A DNA stretch of 64,000 bases, taken from positions 186,001 to 250,000 of the forward strand of contig NZ_AUGQ01000002.1 in NCBI RefSeq assembly GCF_000422745.1, read 5' to 3'. The position numbers and the translations under genes were made by a program. This document shows positions 35,009-43,667 of this stretch, in pieces. The notes beneath the pieces are model-generated. The model saw nothing but the letters and a program-made list of their open reading frames with translations. It was not told where the DNA came from and made no database searches. Each line of letters opens with the position of its first letter. The first letter of the stretch is position 1. Source of the stretch: Microbacterium gubbeenense DSM 15944 (GTDB lineage Bacteria; Actinomycetota; Actinomycetes; Actinomycetales; Microbacteriaceae).

Positions 35009-36681
35009 TGTCCGCACCCGTTATCGACGTCTCTGGACTCAATGTCTCATTCCGGGACTCGGGTGGTTACCGCCGCGTCGTATCCGACGTTGAGTTCGCA
35101 GTGCACTCAGGTGAGTGCCTTGCACTCGTCGGCGAGTCCGGATCGGGTAAATCCGTCACTTCGCGATCTCTGGTCGGGCTCGCTGGCGACAACTCTCTCG
35201 TCGAGGCTGATCGACTCGAGATCGAAGGCGCCGACGTGCTCCGTAACACTGAGAGCCAATGGCGAGACATCCGGGGGTCTCGACTCGGCTTCGTGCTGCA
35301 GGACGCACTCGCGTCCCTCGACTCGCTTCGACACGTCGGCGCGGAAGTGGCAGAGCCTCTGCGCCTGCACACGGATCTCAGCTCACGCGAACGCGACGCG
35401 CGCGTTATCGAACTGCTTCGCGACGTCGGTGTTCCTGAGCCGGAGCTCCGTGCGCGGCAACGCCCGTTCGAGTTATCGGGAGGTTTGCGCCAACGCGCTC
35501 TGATCGCGTCGGCAATCGCCGCTGGCCCTAGGATCCTCATCGCCGATGAGCCGACGACGGCGCTCGATGCGACGATAGCGGCGCAGATCCTTCGCCTGCT
35601 CGAGACGCTGAAACGGACCTCCGGCGCGATGCTCATGATCAGCCACGATCTCTCGGTCGTCAGCCGCATCGCCGATCGTATTGCGGTGATGAAAGCTGGC
35701 GTGATCGTCGAGCAGGGCGACGCGGAACAGGTGCTGTTCGATCCGAAACACGATTATACCAAGCAGCTGCTGGCGGCGATCCCCTCCGAGGCGACGCGCG
35801 GCTCGCGCCTTTCCGACACGTCGCCGGCCGGCCGCACCTCTTCCCGCGCGACGAGCGCTCTCGAATCGCGCGCCTCGGCCGGGGCACCGCTCATTGAGGC
35901 CTTGGGATTATCGAAGACCTACCGCGGCCCAGACGGCCGGGAACGAGTCGTTCTGAAGGATATGAGCTTTGCAGTGCACCGCGGTGAGACGCTCGGCATT
36001 GTGGGCGAGTCCGGGTCCGGTAAGACCACCGCGGCGCGTTTGATCCTCGGCGCCGAGCTTCCTTCGAGCGGATCGGTGTTCCTCGGCGGCGTCGAGGTGG
36101 CGACGCTGTCACGGCGTCACCAGCGCGAATTGCGTCGAGGTGTGCAGGCAGTGCATCAGGATCCGCTCGGTTCGTTCGATCCGCGTTACACAGTGCGCAA
36201 AGTGCTGGATGAAGCACTCCGTGTTGCCCGAGTGCCGCGTGGCTCGCGCATGACTCGTTCCTTCGAGCTGCTCGACCTCGTGCGGTTGCTGCCAGCGACA
36301 ATCGATCGTCGCCCGCTGGAGCTGTCGGGAGGACAGCGCCAGCGCGTCGCCATCGCCCGGGCGCTCGCGCTCGACCCGGCCGTGATCATCGCCGACGAGG
36401 CCGTATCGGCCCTCGACGTATCCGTGCAGGCGCAGATTCTCGACCTGCTCGGCGATGTGCAGGACGCTGCGGGCGTCGCACTTCTTTTCATCTCACACGA
36501 CCTGGGGGTCATCCATCATGTCGCCGACCGCGTGCTCGTCATGAAGGACGGGTCCATCGTTGAATCGGGCGACGTCGAGCACGTCTTCACCTGCCCGTCC
36601 GCGCCTTACACGCGCACGCTGCTCGACGCGATCCCCCACATCGAAACTGCTAGAGCCTCGCGAATCGGAGCCTCATCATGA
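35008..36681 (+). CDS. Fused double ABC ATPase (DppD-DppF type)
   Basis: A 557-residue protein with two complete nucleotide-binding domains joined by a Ser/Arg/Ala-rich linker (about 265-295). Domain 1: Walker A GESGSGKS, signature LSGGLRQR, Walker B RILIADEPTTALD. Domain 2: Walker A GESGSGKT, signature LSGGQRQR, Walker B AVIIADEAVSALD. In many dipeptide systems these are two separate genes; fusion into one chain, as in GsiA/YejF, guarantees a 1:1 ratio. It energises the two permeases before it. Confidence 0.93.
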   Translation: MSAPVIDVSGLNVSFRDSGGYRRVVSDVEFAVHSGECLALVGESGSGKSVTSRSLVGLAGDNSLVEADRLEIEGADVLRNTESQWRDIRGSRLGFVLQDALASLDSLRHVGAEVAEPLRLHTDLSSRERDARVIELLRDVGVPEPELRARQRPFELSGGLRQRALIASAIAAGPRILIADEPTTALDATIAAQILRLLETLKRTSGAMLMISHDLSVVSRIADRIAVMKAGVIVEQGDAEQVLFDPKHDYTKQLLAAIPSEATRGSRLSDTSPAGRTSSRATSALESRASAGAPLIEALGLSKTYRGPDGRERVVLKDMSFAVHRGETLGIVGESGSGKTTAARLILGAELPSSGSVFLGGVEVATLSRRHQRELRRGVQAVHQDPLGSFDPRYTVRKVLDEALRVARVPRGSRMTRSFELLDLVRLLPATIDRRPLELSGGQRQRVAIARALALDPAVIIADEAVSALDVSVQAQILDLLGDVQDAAGVALLFISHDLGVIHHVADRVLVMKDGSIVESGDVEHVFTCPSAPYTRTLLDAIPHIETARASRIGASS

Positions 36682-37982
36682 CCCATCAGCCCCGCCATAT
36701 GAGCATTGGCATGAATATTCTCGGCCTCGGCGGACATGCCGCCGCCGCGCATCTGAAGGAGGTTCCGCCGACCGCGACGACCGACGTCGACTACTTCGTG
36801 AACATCGCGAAGATCTCCGAGCGCGGTGCGATCGACGGCGTTTTCCTCGCCGATGGGCCCGCGTTCCAGGCGGGGGCCGCGTCGGCCGGGAAACTGGATC
36901 CGATCGTGCTGCTCACGGCCGTCGCGGCGGCCACGGAGAGAATCGGTGTCGTCGCAACCGCATCGACCTCATATAACCATCCGTACAATTTGGCACGGCG
37001 CATCGCGTCGCTCGATCACATCAGCGGCGGACGAGCGGGCTGGAACGCGGTGACCACAGCGGGGGACGCCGCCGCGCGCAACTTCGGCCAGGACGGCGCC
37101 GCTTTCCACTCGGACCGCTATCGCCGCGCCAACGAGTTCATCAGCGTCGTCGACAAGCTCTGGCGCAGCTGGTCACCCGTAGCGACGCACCTTGGCGAGA
37201 ACGGCCTCGTCGATCGCGCTGACAACGCCGTAGCACCCATCGAGCACGTCGGGGAATTCTTCACGGTCGAAGGCGCTGGCACCCTCCCCCGCACGCCGCA
37301 GGGACGTCCGGTGGTCCTGCAGGCAGGCGCTTCCGAAGGCGGGCGCAATCTTGGCGCCAGACATGCCGACGCGATCTTCACGGCCCAGACCACCCTCGAA
37401 GACGCGATCCTCTTCGCCGAGGACATGAAGAGGCGCGCCACCGCGTTCGGACGAGACCCCGATCATCTCAAGATCCTGCCTGGACTCTCCACTGTGATCG
37501 GATCGACCGAGGAGGAGGCGCAGCGACGCTGGGACGACCTCGACAGCCACCTATCCTTCGATCAGGAGTTCGCACAGATCTCACAACGCCTCGGAGTCGA
37601 CGTCCGCGAGCTCGACATCGACAAACCATTGCCATGGGAGTCCTTCCCCGCACCGAGCGATGCCGTTCGATCGAGTCACGGCTTCCTCGAAGCGCAGCTG
37701 AACCTCGCCCGCCGAGAGAATCTCACACCGCGCCAACTGACGAAACGCATTCGCAGCGGGCATCGTCTCGCGGTCGGCACGCCGGAGCAGATTGCCGACA
37801 CGTTGGAGACGTGGTTTCGGTCCGGTACCGGCGACGGGTTCAACATCATGCCCGATGCTTTCCCCTCCGGCGCCGAAATCTTCGTCGACTACGTGGTCCC
37901 CGAACTTCGCCGCCGCGGGGTGTTCCGCCATGAATACAGCGGAACGACTCTGCGAGATCACCTGGGGTTACCGCGCGGCTGA
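36678..37982 (+). CDS. FMN-dependent LLM-class monooxygenase, NtaA/SnaA/DszA type
   Basis: A 434-residue bacterial luciferase-like flavoenzyme. The family layout is clear: SIGMNILGLGGH at the start, DGVFLADGPAF, GVVATASTSYNHPYNLARR, GRAGWNAVTT and the long NtaA-type insert. Such enzymes use FMNH2 and O2 to oxidise compounds such as nitrilotriacetate, sulfones or thioethers. No flavin reductase gene is adjacent, so reduced flavin must come from elsewhere. It overlaps the ABC ATPase by ATGA, so the imported substrate is probably what it attacks. This operon looks less GC-biased than its flanks, which may indicate transfer. Confidence 0.9.
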   Translation: MTHQPRHMSIGMNILGLGGHAAAAHLKEVPPTATTDVDYFVNIAKISERGAIDGVFLADGPAFQAGAASAGKLDPIVLLTAVAAATERIGVVATASTSYNHPYNLARRIASLDHISGGRAGWNAVTTAGDAAARNFGQDGAAFHSDRYRRANEFISVVDKLWRSWSPVATHLGENGLVDRADNAVAPIEHVGEFFTVEGAGTLPRTPQGRPVVLQAGASEGGRNLGARHADAIFTAQTTLEDAILFAEDMKRRATAFGRDPDHLKILPGLSTVIGSTEEEAQRRWDDLDSHLSFDQEFAQISQRLGVDVRELDIDKPLPWESFPAPSDAVRSSHGFLEAQLNLARRENLTPRQLTKRIRSGHRLAVGTPEQIADTLETWFRSGTGDGFNIMPDAFPSGAEIFVDYVVPELRRRGVFRHEYSGTTLRDHLGLPRG

Positions 37983-38019
37983 AATTCGGCGCTGACCACG
38001 ACGCGGATAGAATCCGAGG

Positions 38020-38526
38020 ATGAGTGCGACCGACCCCACCGCTCGTGTTCGAGACGCGGCCCGAGCGCGCGGACTCGACATCGAGATCCGCGAATCGCCC
38101 CGTGCCGAATCGCTCGAGGAGGCGGCCGCCCTGCGCGGGATCACGCCCGCCGACATCGTCAAGACGCTCGTCGTGAAGGGCAAGGGCGATCAGTACTACT
38201 TCGCGCTGGTTCCCGGAGACCGCGCCATCAGTTGGGGCAAGCTGCGCGCCGCCGTCGGCGCGAACAAGCTGCGCCTGCCCGCGGCGGATCTCGCGCTCGC
38301 GGCGACCGGTTACGAGCGCGGCACGATCGTGCCGCTCGGATCCACGACCGCCTGGCCGGTCTACGCCGACGAGCGGATCCGCGGCAAGCGCGTGTCGATG
38401 GGCGCGGGCGCGCACGGCCACGCGCTCTACGTCGACGCGGATGCGCTGCTCGCGGCCTACGACGCGACGGTCGCCGACATCACGGATCCGATCGACGGCA
38501 TTCGCGGGGAGCTTCCGCGCGAATAG
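38020..38526 (+). CDS. YbaK/EbsC family aminoacyl-tRNA deacylase
   Basis: A 168-residue single-domain protein of the YbaK (Cys-tRNA(Pro) deacylase) superfamily. Typical elements: SLEEAAALRGITPADIVKTLVVKG with the conserved Lys, then GDRAISWGKLRAAVG, and the late GAGAHGHALYVDADAL. It clears misacylated tRNA in relatives; the amino acid is not certain here. It follows the monooxygenase by 37 bp but is likely its own unit. Confidence 0.88.
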   Translation: MSATDPTARVRDAARARGLDIEIRESPRAESLEEAAALRGITPADIVKTLVVKGKGDQYYFALVPGDRAISWGKLRAAVGANKLRLPAADLALAATGYERGTIVPLGSTTAWPVYADERIRGKRVSMGAGAHGHALYVDADALLAAYDATVADITDPIDGIRGELPRE

Positions 38527-38557
38527 CAGTGCCGCCGCGCTCCTGCCGACCCCAGCG

Positions 38558-39220
38558 TCAGAGATGCAGGCGCTTGGCGAGTTCGTGCCGGGTCTCGCGG
38601 AGGCTCGCGAGCTGCATCGCGAGGGCGACGAGGCTCAGCACCCCGCAGACGACCGAGACGGCGGGCTGCCGGACCCATCCGAGGGCGAGGAACACGACCG
38701 GCACGAGCCCGAGCACCGCGGTCATCCAGCTGTAGACGATGTGCTCCCCCACCTCGGTGCGCATGACGCGCACGGTGATGAGCACGGCAACGATCGAGCA
38801 CGCGCACGTGGCGGGCACCGCATAGCTGAGCGCCCAGCCGTGCCAACCCGTGAGATAGTCCCAGTACGCGCTCACGCCGCCCAGCAGGATCACGAGGTAT
38901 GCCGTTCCCTTGGCGACGTTGCGCCGCTTGCGCACCGCCATGATCACGACGAGCCACAGGGCGACGACACCCAGCCAGATCGACCGGAGCACGCCCACGC
39001 CGGCGTCGCCGCGGTTGAACAGCAGCTGCGCCGCGAGCGACACGAGGATCACGCCGAGCGACGCGAAGAACAGGATCCGCAGCACCCTTCGGCGCGAGAA
39101 GTCGAGCGGCACGGCGGGCAGCGGATCCGGCACGCTCGCGCCCGCCGTGGATGCGCCGCAGAGCGGGCAGCGCTCCCACGTTCCCTCGATCCCGACGGCG
39201 CATGCCTCGCATCGCCTCAT
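38558..39220 (-). CDS. DUF6320-type zinc-ribbon membrane protein
   Basis: A 220-residue protein with an N-terminal zinc ribbon (Cys4, Cys7, Cys18, Cys21) followed by about six transmembrane helices. This layout fits the DUF6320 family, which I recall next to alcohol acetyltransferase-like and alpha/beta hydrolase genes in several Gram-positive lineages; the exact family name needs a profile check. Its start overlaps the acyltransferase stop by four bases. Function unknown; a membrane platform for the two enzymes is one possibility. Confidence 0.7.
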   Translation of the reverse strand: MRRCEACAVGIEGTWERCPLCGASTAGASVPDPLPAVPLDFSRRRVLRILFFASLGVILVSLAAQLLFNRGDAGVGVLRSIWLGVVALWLVVIMAVRKRRNVAKGTAYLVILLGGVSAYWDYLTGWHGWALSYAVPATCACSIVAVLITVRVMRTEVGEHIVYSWMTAVLGLVPVVFLALGWVRQPAVSVVCGVLSLVALAMQLASLRETRHELAKRLHL

Positions 39221-40629
39221 GGCGTCTCCTCATCGTGCTGCGACCGAGCGGCCGTCAGCTCGTCTTCGGTCACCCGGGCCGCGGCAACCGTCACATCGAT
39301 CCCCTCCGCACTCAGACGCCGGGCGAACTCGCGGATGTGTTCGGTCTCCGAGAACGGAGAGGTGAAGCTGATCGTGAGCGCCCCCGCGTGCGAGACGACG
39401 CAGAACTGAGGGCGCACCGCGGAGACGTGGAACAGCATGCGCGTCACGTGCGCGCCGGCGGGCTGCGGCAGCCGGATGTTGCCGAGGTTGGAGACCGCCA
39501 CGGTGAGACCTCGGTTGCTCGCGCGATTGATCAGCCCCAGGAACACGTCTTTGAGCGGGCGCGGCACGATGCGCAGCGCGATCATCCGCTCGAATCGGAT
39601 GAACCGGCGCACTCGCACTGCCAGAGCGTCCGGCGCCGTCTGCGGGCGGAACTGCGCGTCGAGGTTGCGGCAGACGGCGCCGAGGCCGTCGTCGCCCTGC
39701 CCATAGGTGTGCTCCAGGCGCACGGTCGTGAAGAAGTTGCGCGCCGACGTCGAGGGGAAGTACTGCCGCAGGTTGACCGGCACCGAGACGGCGAGCGTGC
39801 TGCTGTCGCCCGGTTCCTCCTGAGCGGCTCGCAGCGAGGCGAAGAACAGGGCCGTGAGGTACATCGTGAGCGACACGCCCTCGGCGCGAGCGAGGGCGAG
39901 CACATCGGCCGCGGGCATCGTCAGCTCCACCGCGCGCGTGCGGTTGTCGGGCGTGCGGGTCCCCTTCACCGTGTACGTCTTCTCGGTCGAGGCCCCCACG
40001 ACGCGGCTGAGGCCGCGCGAGCGCTCCGCACTGCCCCGCCCCGCGGGCTCGCTCAGATCCTTCGTGCGGAAGTAGCGCGTGAAGCTGTCGGCCTCGAGCT
40101 CGTGCCTGGGGTCGGAAGCACTGCCATCCGAGTTCGCCCCCACGCTCTCCGGCCCGCCGTCGATGCGCGCGCCGCGGCGTTCGGGATCCCGATCGGGCGG
40201 CGGCTCGTCGGGGAAGCGCAGGCGCACGTAGGCGGTCACGAGATCGGTCAGGAACCACAGGGCGCCCGTGCCGTCGGAGAGCGCGTGGAACACCTCGAGG
40301 TTGATGCGGCGGCGGTGGAGCACGACCCGGAACAGCAGGGTGCGCACGTCGGCCTGGTAGATCGCCGCGCAGGTGTGCTGGGTCTCGTCGACGACCTCGG
40401 GCCGCAGGTCGCTGTCCTGCAGGTAGTACCAGAACACGCCACGTCGCAGCACGGCGCGGTAGAGCGGATACCGGTCGAACGTCGCGTCCAGCGCCGTCTG
40501 CAGCAGCTCCCGATCGACCTCGTGATCCATCTCGGCCGTCATGCGGAACACCTTGGGATCCGCGTCGCTGCGCGCCGCGAGGAACATGTTCGAGGCGTTG
40601 TCGAGACGCGCCCACGTGCGCCGGGTCAC
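39217..40629 (-). CDS. HxxxDG acyltransferase (alcohol acetyltransferase / condensation-like)
   Basis: A 470-residue protein of the chloramphenicol acetyltransferase/condensation superfamily. The catalytic motif is FHALSDGTGALW (His115, Asp119, Gly120). The second half carries SVPVNLRQYFPS and NLGNIRL, the pattern of the DFGWG-equivalent region in PapA- and AATase-like members. It probably transfers an acyl group to a hydroxyl or amine, but substrates are unknown. There is no carrier-protein or NRPS gene nearby, which argues against peptide synthesis. It is coupled by ATGA overlaps both to the hydrolase before it and to the DUF6320 gene after it. Confidence 0.75.
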   Translation of the reverse strand: MTRRTWARLDNASNMFLAARSDADPKVFRMTAEMDHEVDRELLQTALDATFDRYPLYRAVLRRGVFWYYLQDSDLRPEVVDETQHTCAAIYQADVRTLLFRVVLHRRRINLEVFHALSDGTGALWFLTDLVTAYVRLRFPDEPPPDRDPERRGARIDGGPESVGANSDGSASDPRHELEADSFTRYFRTKDLSEPAGRGSAERSRGLSRVVGASTEKTYTVKGTRTPDNRTRAVELTMPAADVLALARAEGVSLTMYLTALFFASLRAAQEEPGDSSTLAVSVPVNLRQYFPSTSARNFFTTVRLEHTYGQGDDGLGAVCRNLDAQFRPQTAPDALAVRVRRFIRFERMIALRIVPRPLKDVFLGLINRASNRGLTVAVSNLGNIRLPQPAGAHVTRMLFHVSAVRPQFCVVSHAGALTISFTSPFSETEHIREFARRLSAEGIDVTVAAARVTEDELTAARSQHDEETP

Positions 40630-41639
40630 GCGAGATCCTCCTCGGAAGCCTCCTCGCGGATCGCCGAATGCGTCTCATCCATGGCGTCTTCGACCGACAG
40701 TCCGCCCGGCGCGGCGGGAGCGTCGAGGAAGGCGTTGATCACCTCGTACGCTTCGCGGAGCGCGCGCGAGAAGCGGGGAAGCGTGATGAACCCGTGGATC
40801 GCGCCGTCCACGCGGTGCATCCTCACGGGAGTGCCCGCCTCCGCCAGCGCCCGCCCGTACGCTTCGCCCTCGTCGCAGAGCAGGTCGAGCTCCGCGGTGA
40901 TGAGCAGCGTCGCCGGCTGCCCCGTCAGGTCCTCGGCCAGGATCGGGGCGACGCGCATATCCTGCCGGCGTGCGGGATCGGGCACATAGAGATCCATGTA
41001 GTCCTGCACCTCGGTGTGCGTGAGCCGGTACCCCTGTCCGTGATCGCGCACCGATGCATAGGGAGAGGTCTGCGGATCGTGGTCCCAGTGGGTCACGGGA
41101 TACAGCAGGATCTGCTTGTCGGGCAGCTCGTGCCCCTCGGCGTGCAACAGCAGCGAGACGACCGCAGCGAGGCTGCCGCCCGCGGAGTCGCCCACGAGGA
41201 TGACCTGCGCCGGGCGCTCGATGCCCACCCGCTGCGGCTCCTCCAGCACGATGCGCGCCACCCGCAGGCAGTCGTCGAGACCCGCGGGGAACGGGTGCTC
41301 CGGCGCGAGGCGGTAGTCGACCGACGCCACGACGCATCCGGTGAGGTCGGCCATCGCGGCGCACGCCGGCGTATAGCTCTCGATGTCGCCCGTCACCCAC
41401 CCTCCCCCATGGAAGAAGAGGAGGACCTCGTCGCGCCGCTGCTCGCGCGGCTGGAAGAACCGCAGGGGGATCTGGTGGCTGCCGTCCTCCGACACTATCT
41501 CACGGTCGAGCATGCGATAGCGCGGCACCGGCCGGGCGGCCAGCTGTCTCTGCAGACGGCGCACCTTCGGGTAGTCCTCGTGCATGTTCACCCGCGGTGC
41601 GGCGAACAGGCCGAGGAACGCGCTCAGCACCCGGTTCAT
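40626..41639 (-). CDS. Alpha/beta hydrolase of the HSL (HGGG) esterase family
   Basis: A 337-residue hydrolase. The oxyanion motif HGGG is at 77-80, the nucleophile Ser152 in GDSAGG, and the C-terminal acid and base lie in LLITAELDLLCDEG and DGAIHGF. Family enzymes hydrolyse short or medium acyl esters. A short hydrophobic N-terminus (VLSAFLGLFAAP) may associate with the membrane. The frame is open upstream to 41780, but the ATG at 41639 begins the conserved-looking part. It is the first gene of the three-gene module and divergent from an ArsR-like regulator. Confidence 0.85.
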   Translation of the reverse strand: MNRVLSAFLGLFAAPRVNMHEDYPKVRRLQRQLAARPVPRYRMLDREIVSEDGSHQIPLRFFQPREQRRDEVLLFFHGGGWVTGDIESYTPACAAMADLTGCVVASVDYRLAPEHPFPAGLDDCLRVARIVLEEPQRVGIERPAQVILVGDSAGGSLAAVVSLLLHAEGHELPDKQILLYPVTHWDHDPQTSPYASVRDHGQGYRLTHTEVQDYMDLYVPDPARRQDMRVAPILAEDLTGQPATLLITAELDLLCDEGEAYGRALAEAGTPVRMHRVDGAIHGFITLPRFSRALREAYEVINAFLDAPAAPGGLSVEDAMDETHSAIREEASEEDLA

Positions 41640-41776
41640 GATCGGCCGCTCTGCGGACGCACCACGACACGGGCCCCGGCCCGGAAGCGGCCGGTGGAAG
41701 CGATGCGAGAAGAGGGACTGACCATGATCCGAGTGTAGGTGCGCCGGAGGGGACGAGCGGCGGCCGGCCGATTTAT

Positions 41777-41790
41777 ACAAGACAGCTTGT
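41777..41790. promoter_or_regulatory. Inverted repeat ACAAG-N4-CTTGT in a divergent promoter region
   Basis: A perfect 5+5-bp palindrome 32 bp upstream of the ArsR-like regulator start and about 140 bp upstream of the hydrolase gene. A promoter-like TTGTCG (41787) and TAGTTT pair about 18 bp apart lies on the plus strand. Likely autoregulatory operator. Confidence 0.45.
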
Positions 41791-41821
41791 CGATATCTGC
41801 TGCCGCGCCTAGTTTCGGGGA

Positions 41822-42373
41822 ATGGTCACCACCCGCACCCTCAGGGTCCTCTACCATCCCGATCGGCGCCGCATCCTCGATGTGCTCACCGCTCGCGGCG
41901 CCTCGCGCGTCGGAGACATCGCCTCCGCCCTCGATATGCAGGTGGGCAGCGTCAGCCACCATCTGCGCATGCTCGAATCGGAGGGATTCGTCGAGCGCGC
42001 CGACGACCTGCGCACCGACGGACGCACGAGCTGGTGGCGCTCGGTGCCGAGATCGTTCGCCTGGTCGGTCGACGACTTCGCCGACGACGGATCCGACGTT
42101 GCGCTCGCACGCGACCTCGAGCGCGCGAACTTCCAGTACCAGGCAGCGCGCCTCGCCGAGTGGAAGCGCCGCGCTCCCCGTGCGTCGCCCGAGTGGCGGC
42201 AGGCCGCATTCAGCTCCGACGCCGTCGACCGCGCCACCCCCGACGAGCTGAGGAGGCTGAGCGAGGCACTGGCGGCGACCGTTCTCGAATGGAGGCGGTC
42301 GATCGATGCCGACGACGGGCAGGAGCGCGAGGCCGTGCGCGTCTTCACCCATGCGTTCCCTCAGCCGTCATGA
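41822..42373 (+). CDS. ArsR-like winged-helix transcriptional regulator
   Basis: A 183-residue protein. The N-terminal wHTH (about 5-65) reads LYHPDRRRILDVLTARGASRVGDIASALDMQVGSVSHHLRMLE, the standard ArsR/HTH_20 pattern. A Trp/Arg-rich C-terminal region (SWWRSVPRSFAWSVDDF) forms an added domain common in regulators paired with MFS exporters. No metal-binding Cys motif is present, so it probably senses an organic ligand. Its stop overlaps the MFS start (ATGA). Confidence 0.87.
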   Translation: MVTTRTLRVLYHPDRRRILDVLTARGASRVGDIASALDMQVGSVSHHLRMLESEGFVERADDLRTDGRTSWWRSVPRSFAWSVDDFADDGSDVALARDLERANFQYQAARLAEWKRRAPRASPEWRQAAFSSDAVDRATPDELRRLSEALAATVLEWRRSIDADDGQEREAVRVFTHAFPQPS

Positions 42374-43593
42374 GCACCGCGCCTCCCTTCGCCCGTGACC
42401 GCATCATCCACGGATGGATCGGCCTCAAGGCCCTGTCCGATGCCGGAGACGCCGCGTGGACGCTGGCCGTCGCGTGGACGGCGGTGACGACCGCTTCCCC
42501 CGCCGTTGCGGGCCTCGTCGTCACGGCGAGCACCGTCCCCCGCGCCATCACGCTGCTCGTCGGCGGCGTGCTCGCCGACCGCGTGGATCCGCGTCGTCTG
42601 ATGCTCGGCACGACCATCGCCCGCATCGGGATCCTCATCAGCGCGATCATCGCGATCGCGCTGATCGGCGAGAGCATCGCGCTGCTGTTCGCCGTCGCGA
42701 TCGCGTTCGGCATGTGCGATGCGCTCTTCGAGCCGTCGAGCGCCTCGCTCACGCGCCAGCTGGTGAGGCCCGACGACTTCGCGGCGCTCGCCGGTCTCAG
42801 CCAGACGTCGTCCCGCCTCGGCGCACTGGCCGGTTCGGCGCTGGGCGGGATCCTCGTCGCGGCGGGCGGCCTCGCCGCGGCGGCCGTCGACAACGCCGCC
42901 ACCTACACCGCGGTGCTGCTGTACCTCGCGTTCCTGCTGCGGGCGCGCTTCCCGAGAAAGCCCGCAGACCGGATTCCGATGATGCGCGCGATCGGCGACG
43001 GCTTCGCGTATCTGCGGCGCGACGATCTCGCCCGCGGCCTCGTGCTGTCGCTGCTCGGCCTCAACCTCTGCGTCTCGCCCGCGATGAGCATCGGGCTCGC
43101 AATGCTCGTCGACCACCTCGGCGCCACGTCTGCGACCCTCGGCGCGCTCGAGGCCGTCTTCGGCGTCGGGGCGATGCTGGGCGCCCTGGTCTTCGTGCGC
43201 ATCAGGCCGCCGCGACCGGCGCTCACCGGCTTCCTGCTGCTGGTTGTGCAGGGCCTCGCGGTCGCGTCCTTCGCCGTCGAGGCTGCGCCCGCAGCATTCA
43301 TGTCCTGCGCGGTCATCGGGGTGACCGCAGGCGCGGCGTCCACCCTGCTCAGCGCGCTGTTCATGCGCACGATCGCGTCGGATCGGATCGGACGTGTCTC
43401 CTCGATCCAGCGACTCGGCGATGACGGGCTGATGCCCGTCGCCACGGGAGCGTTCGGCGCGCTCGCGGCCGGGTCGCTGCCCGCCGCTTTCCTCACGTTC
43501 GGCGGCGTCATGGCCGCGTACATGGCGGTGACCGCGGTGCGGCGCGCCAGGGGCGCGGGAGGGCGTGACGACGAGGTCGTCGTCACGCGATGA
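42370..43593 (+). CDS. MFS transporter (EntS/MFS_3-like exporter)
   Basis: A 407-residue transporter with 12 predicted transmembrane helices. The loop between helices 2 and 3 has GGVLADRVDPRRLML, the MFS motif A equivalent. SSRLGALAGSALGGIL in helix 5 is motif C-like, which marks exporters. It is translationally coupled to the regulator, a common drug or siderophore efflux arrangement. Confidence 0.9.
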   Translation: MSTAPPFARDRIIHGWIGLKALSDAGDAAWTLAVAWTAVTTASPAVAGLVVTASTVPRAITLLVGGVLADRVDPRRLMLGTTIARIGILISAIIAIALIGESIALLFAVAIAFGMCDALFEPSSASLTRQLVRPDDFAALAGLSQTSSRLGALAGSALGGILVAAGGLAAAAVDNAATYTAVLLYLAFLLRARFPRKPADRIPMMRAIGDGFAYLRRDDLARGLVLSLLGLNLCVSPAMSIGLAMLVDHLGATSATLGALEAVFGVGAMLGALVFVRIRPPRPALTGFLLLVVQGLAVASFAVEAAPAAFMSCAVIGVTAGAASTLLSALFMRTIASDRIGRVSSIQRLGDDGLMPVATGAFGALAAGSLPAAFLTFGGVMAAYMAVTAVRRARGAGGRDDEVVVTR

Positions 43594-43624
43594 CCGTCGG
43601 CGCGCACGAACGACGCGCGACGGC

Positions 43625-43660
43625 GTCGGCCCGCCAGGGGGATCCACCTGGCGGGCCGAC
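43625..43660. terminator. Hairpin between the MFS and GH43 D genes
   Basis: A perfect 14-bp stem (gtcggcccgccagg at 43625-43638, complement at 43647-43660) with an 8-nt loop lies between two convergent genes, seven bases from the GH43 D stop. Confidence 0.82.
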
Positions 43661-43667
43661 GTGCGGA

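Noticed and set aside
39217..40629. Non-ribosomal peptide condensation domain
   Set aside because: The HxxxDG motif is present, but there are no adenylation or carrier domains; a stand-alone acyltransferase is more likely.
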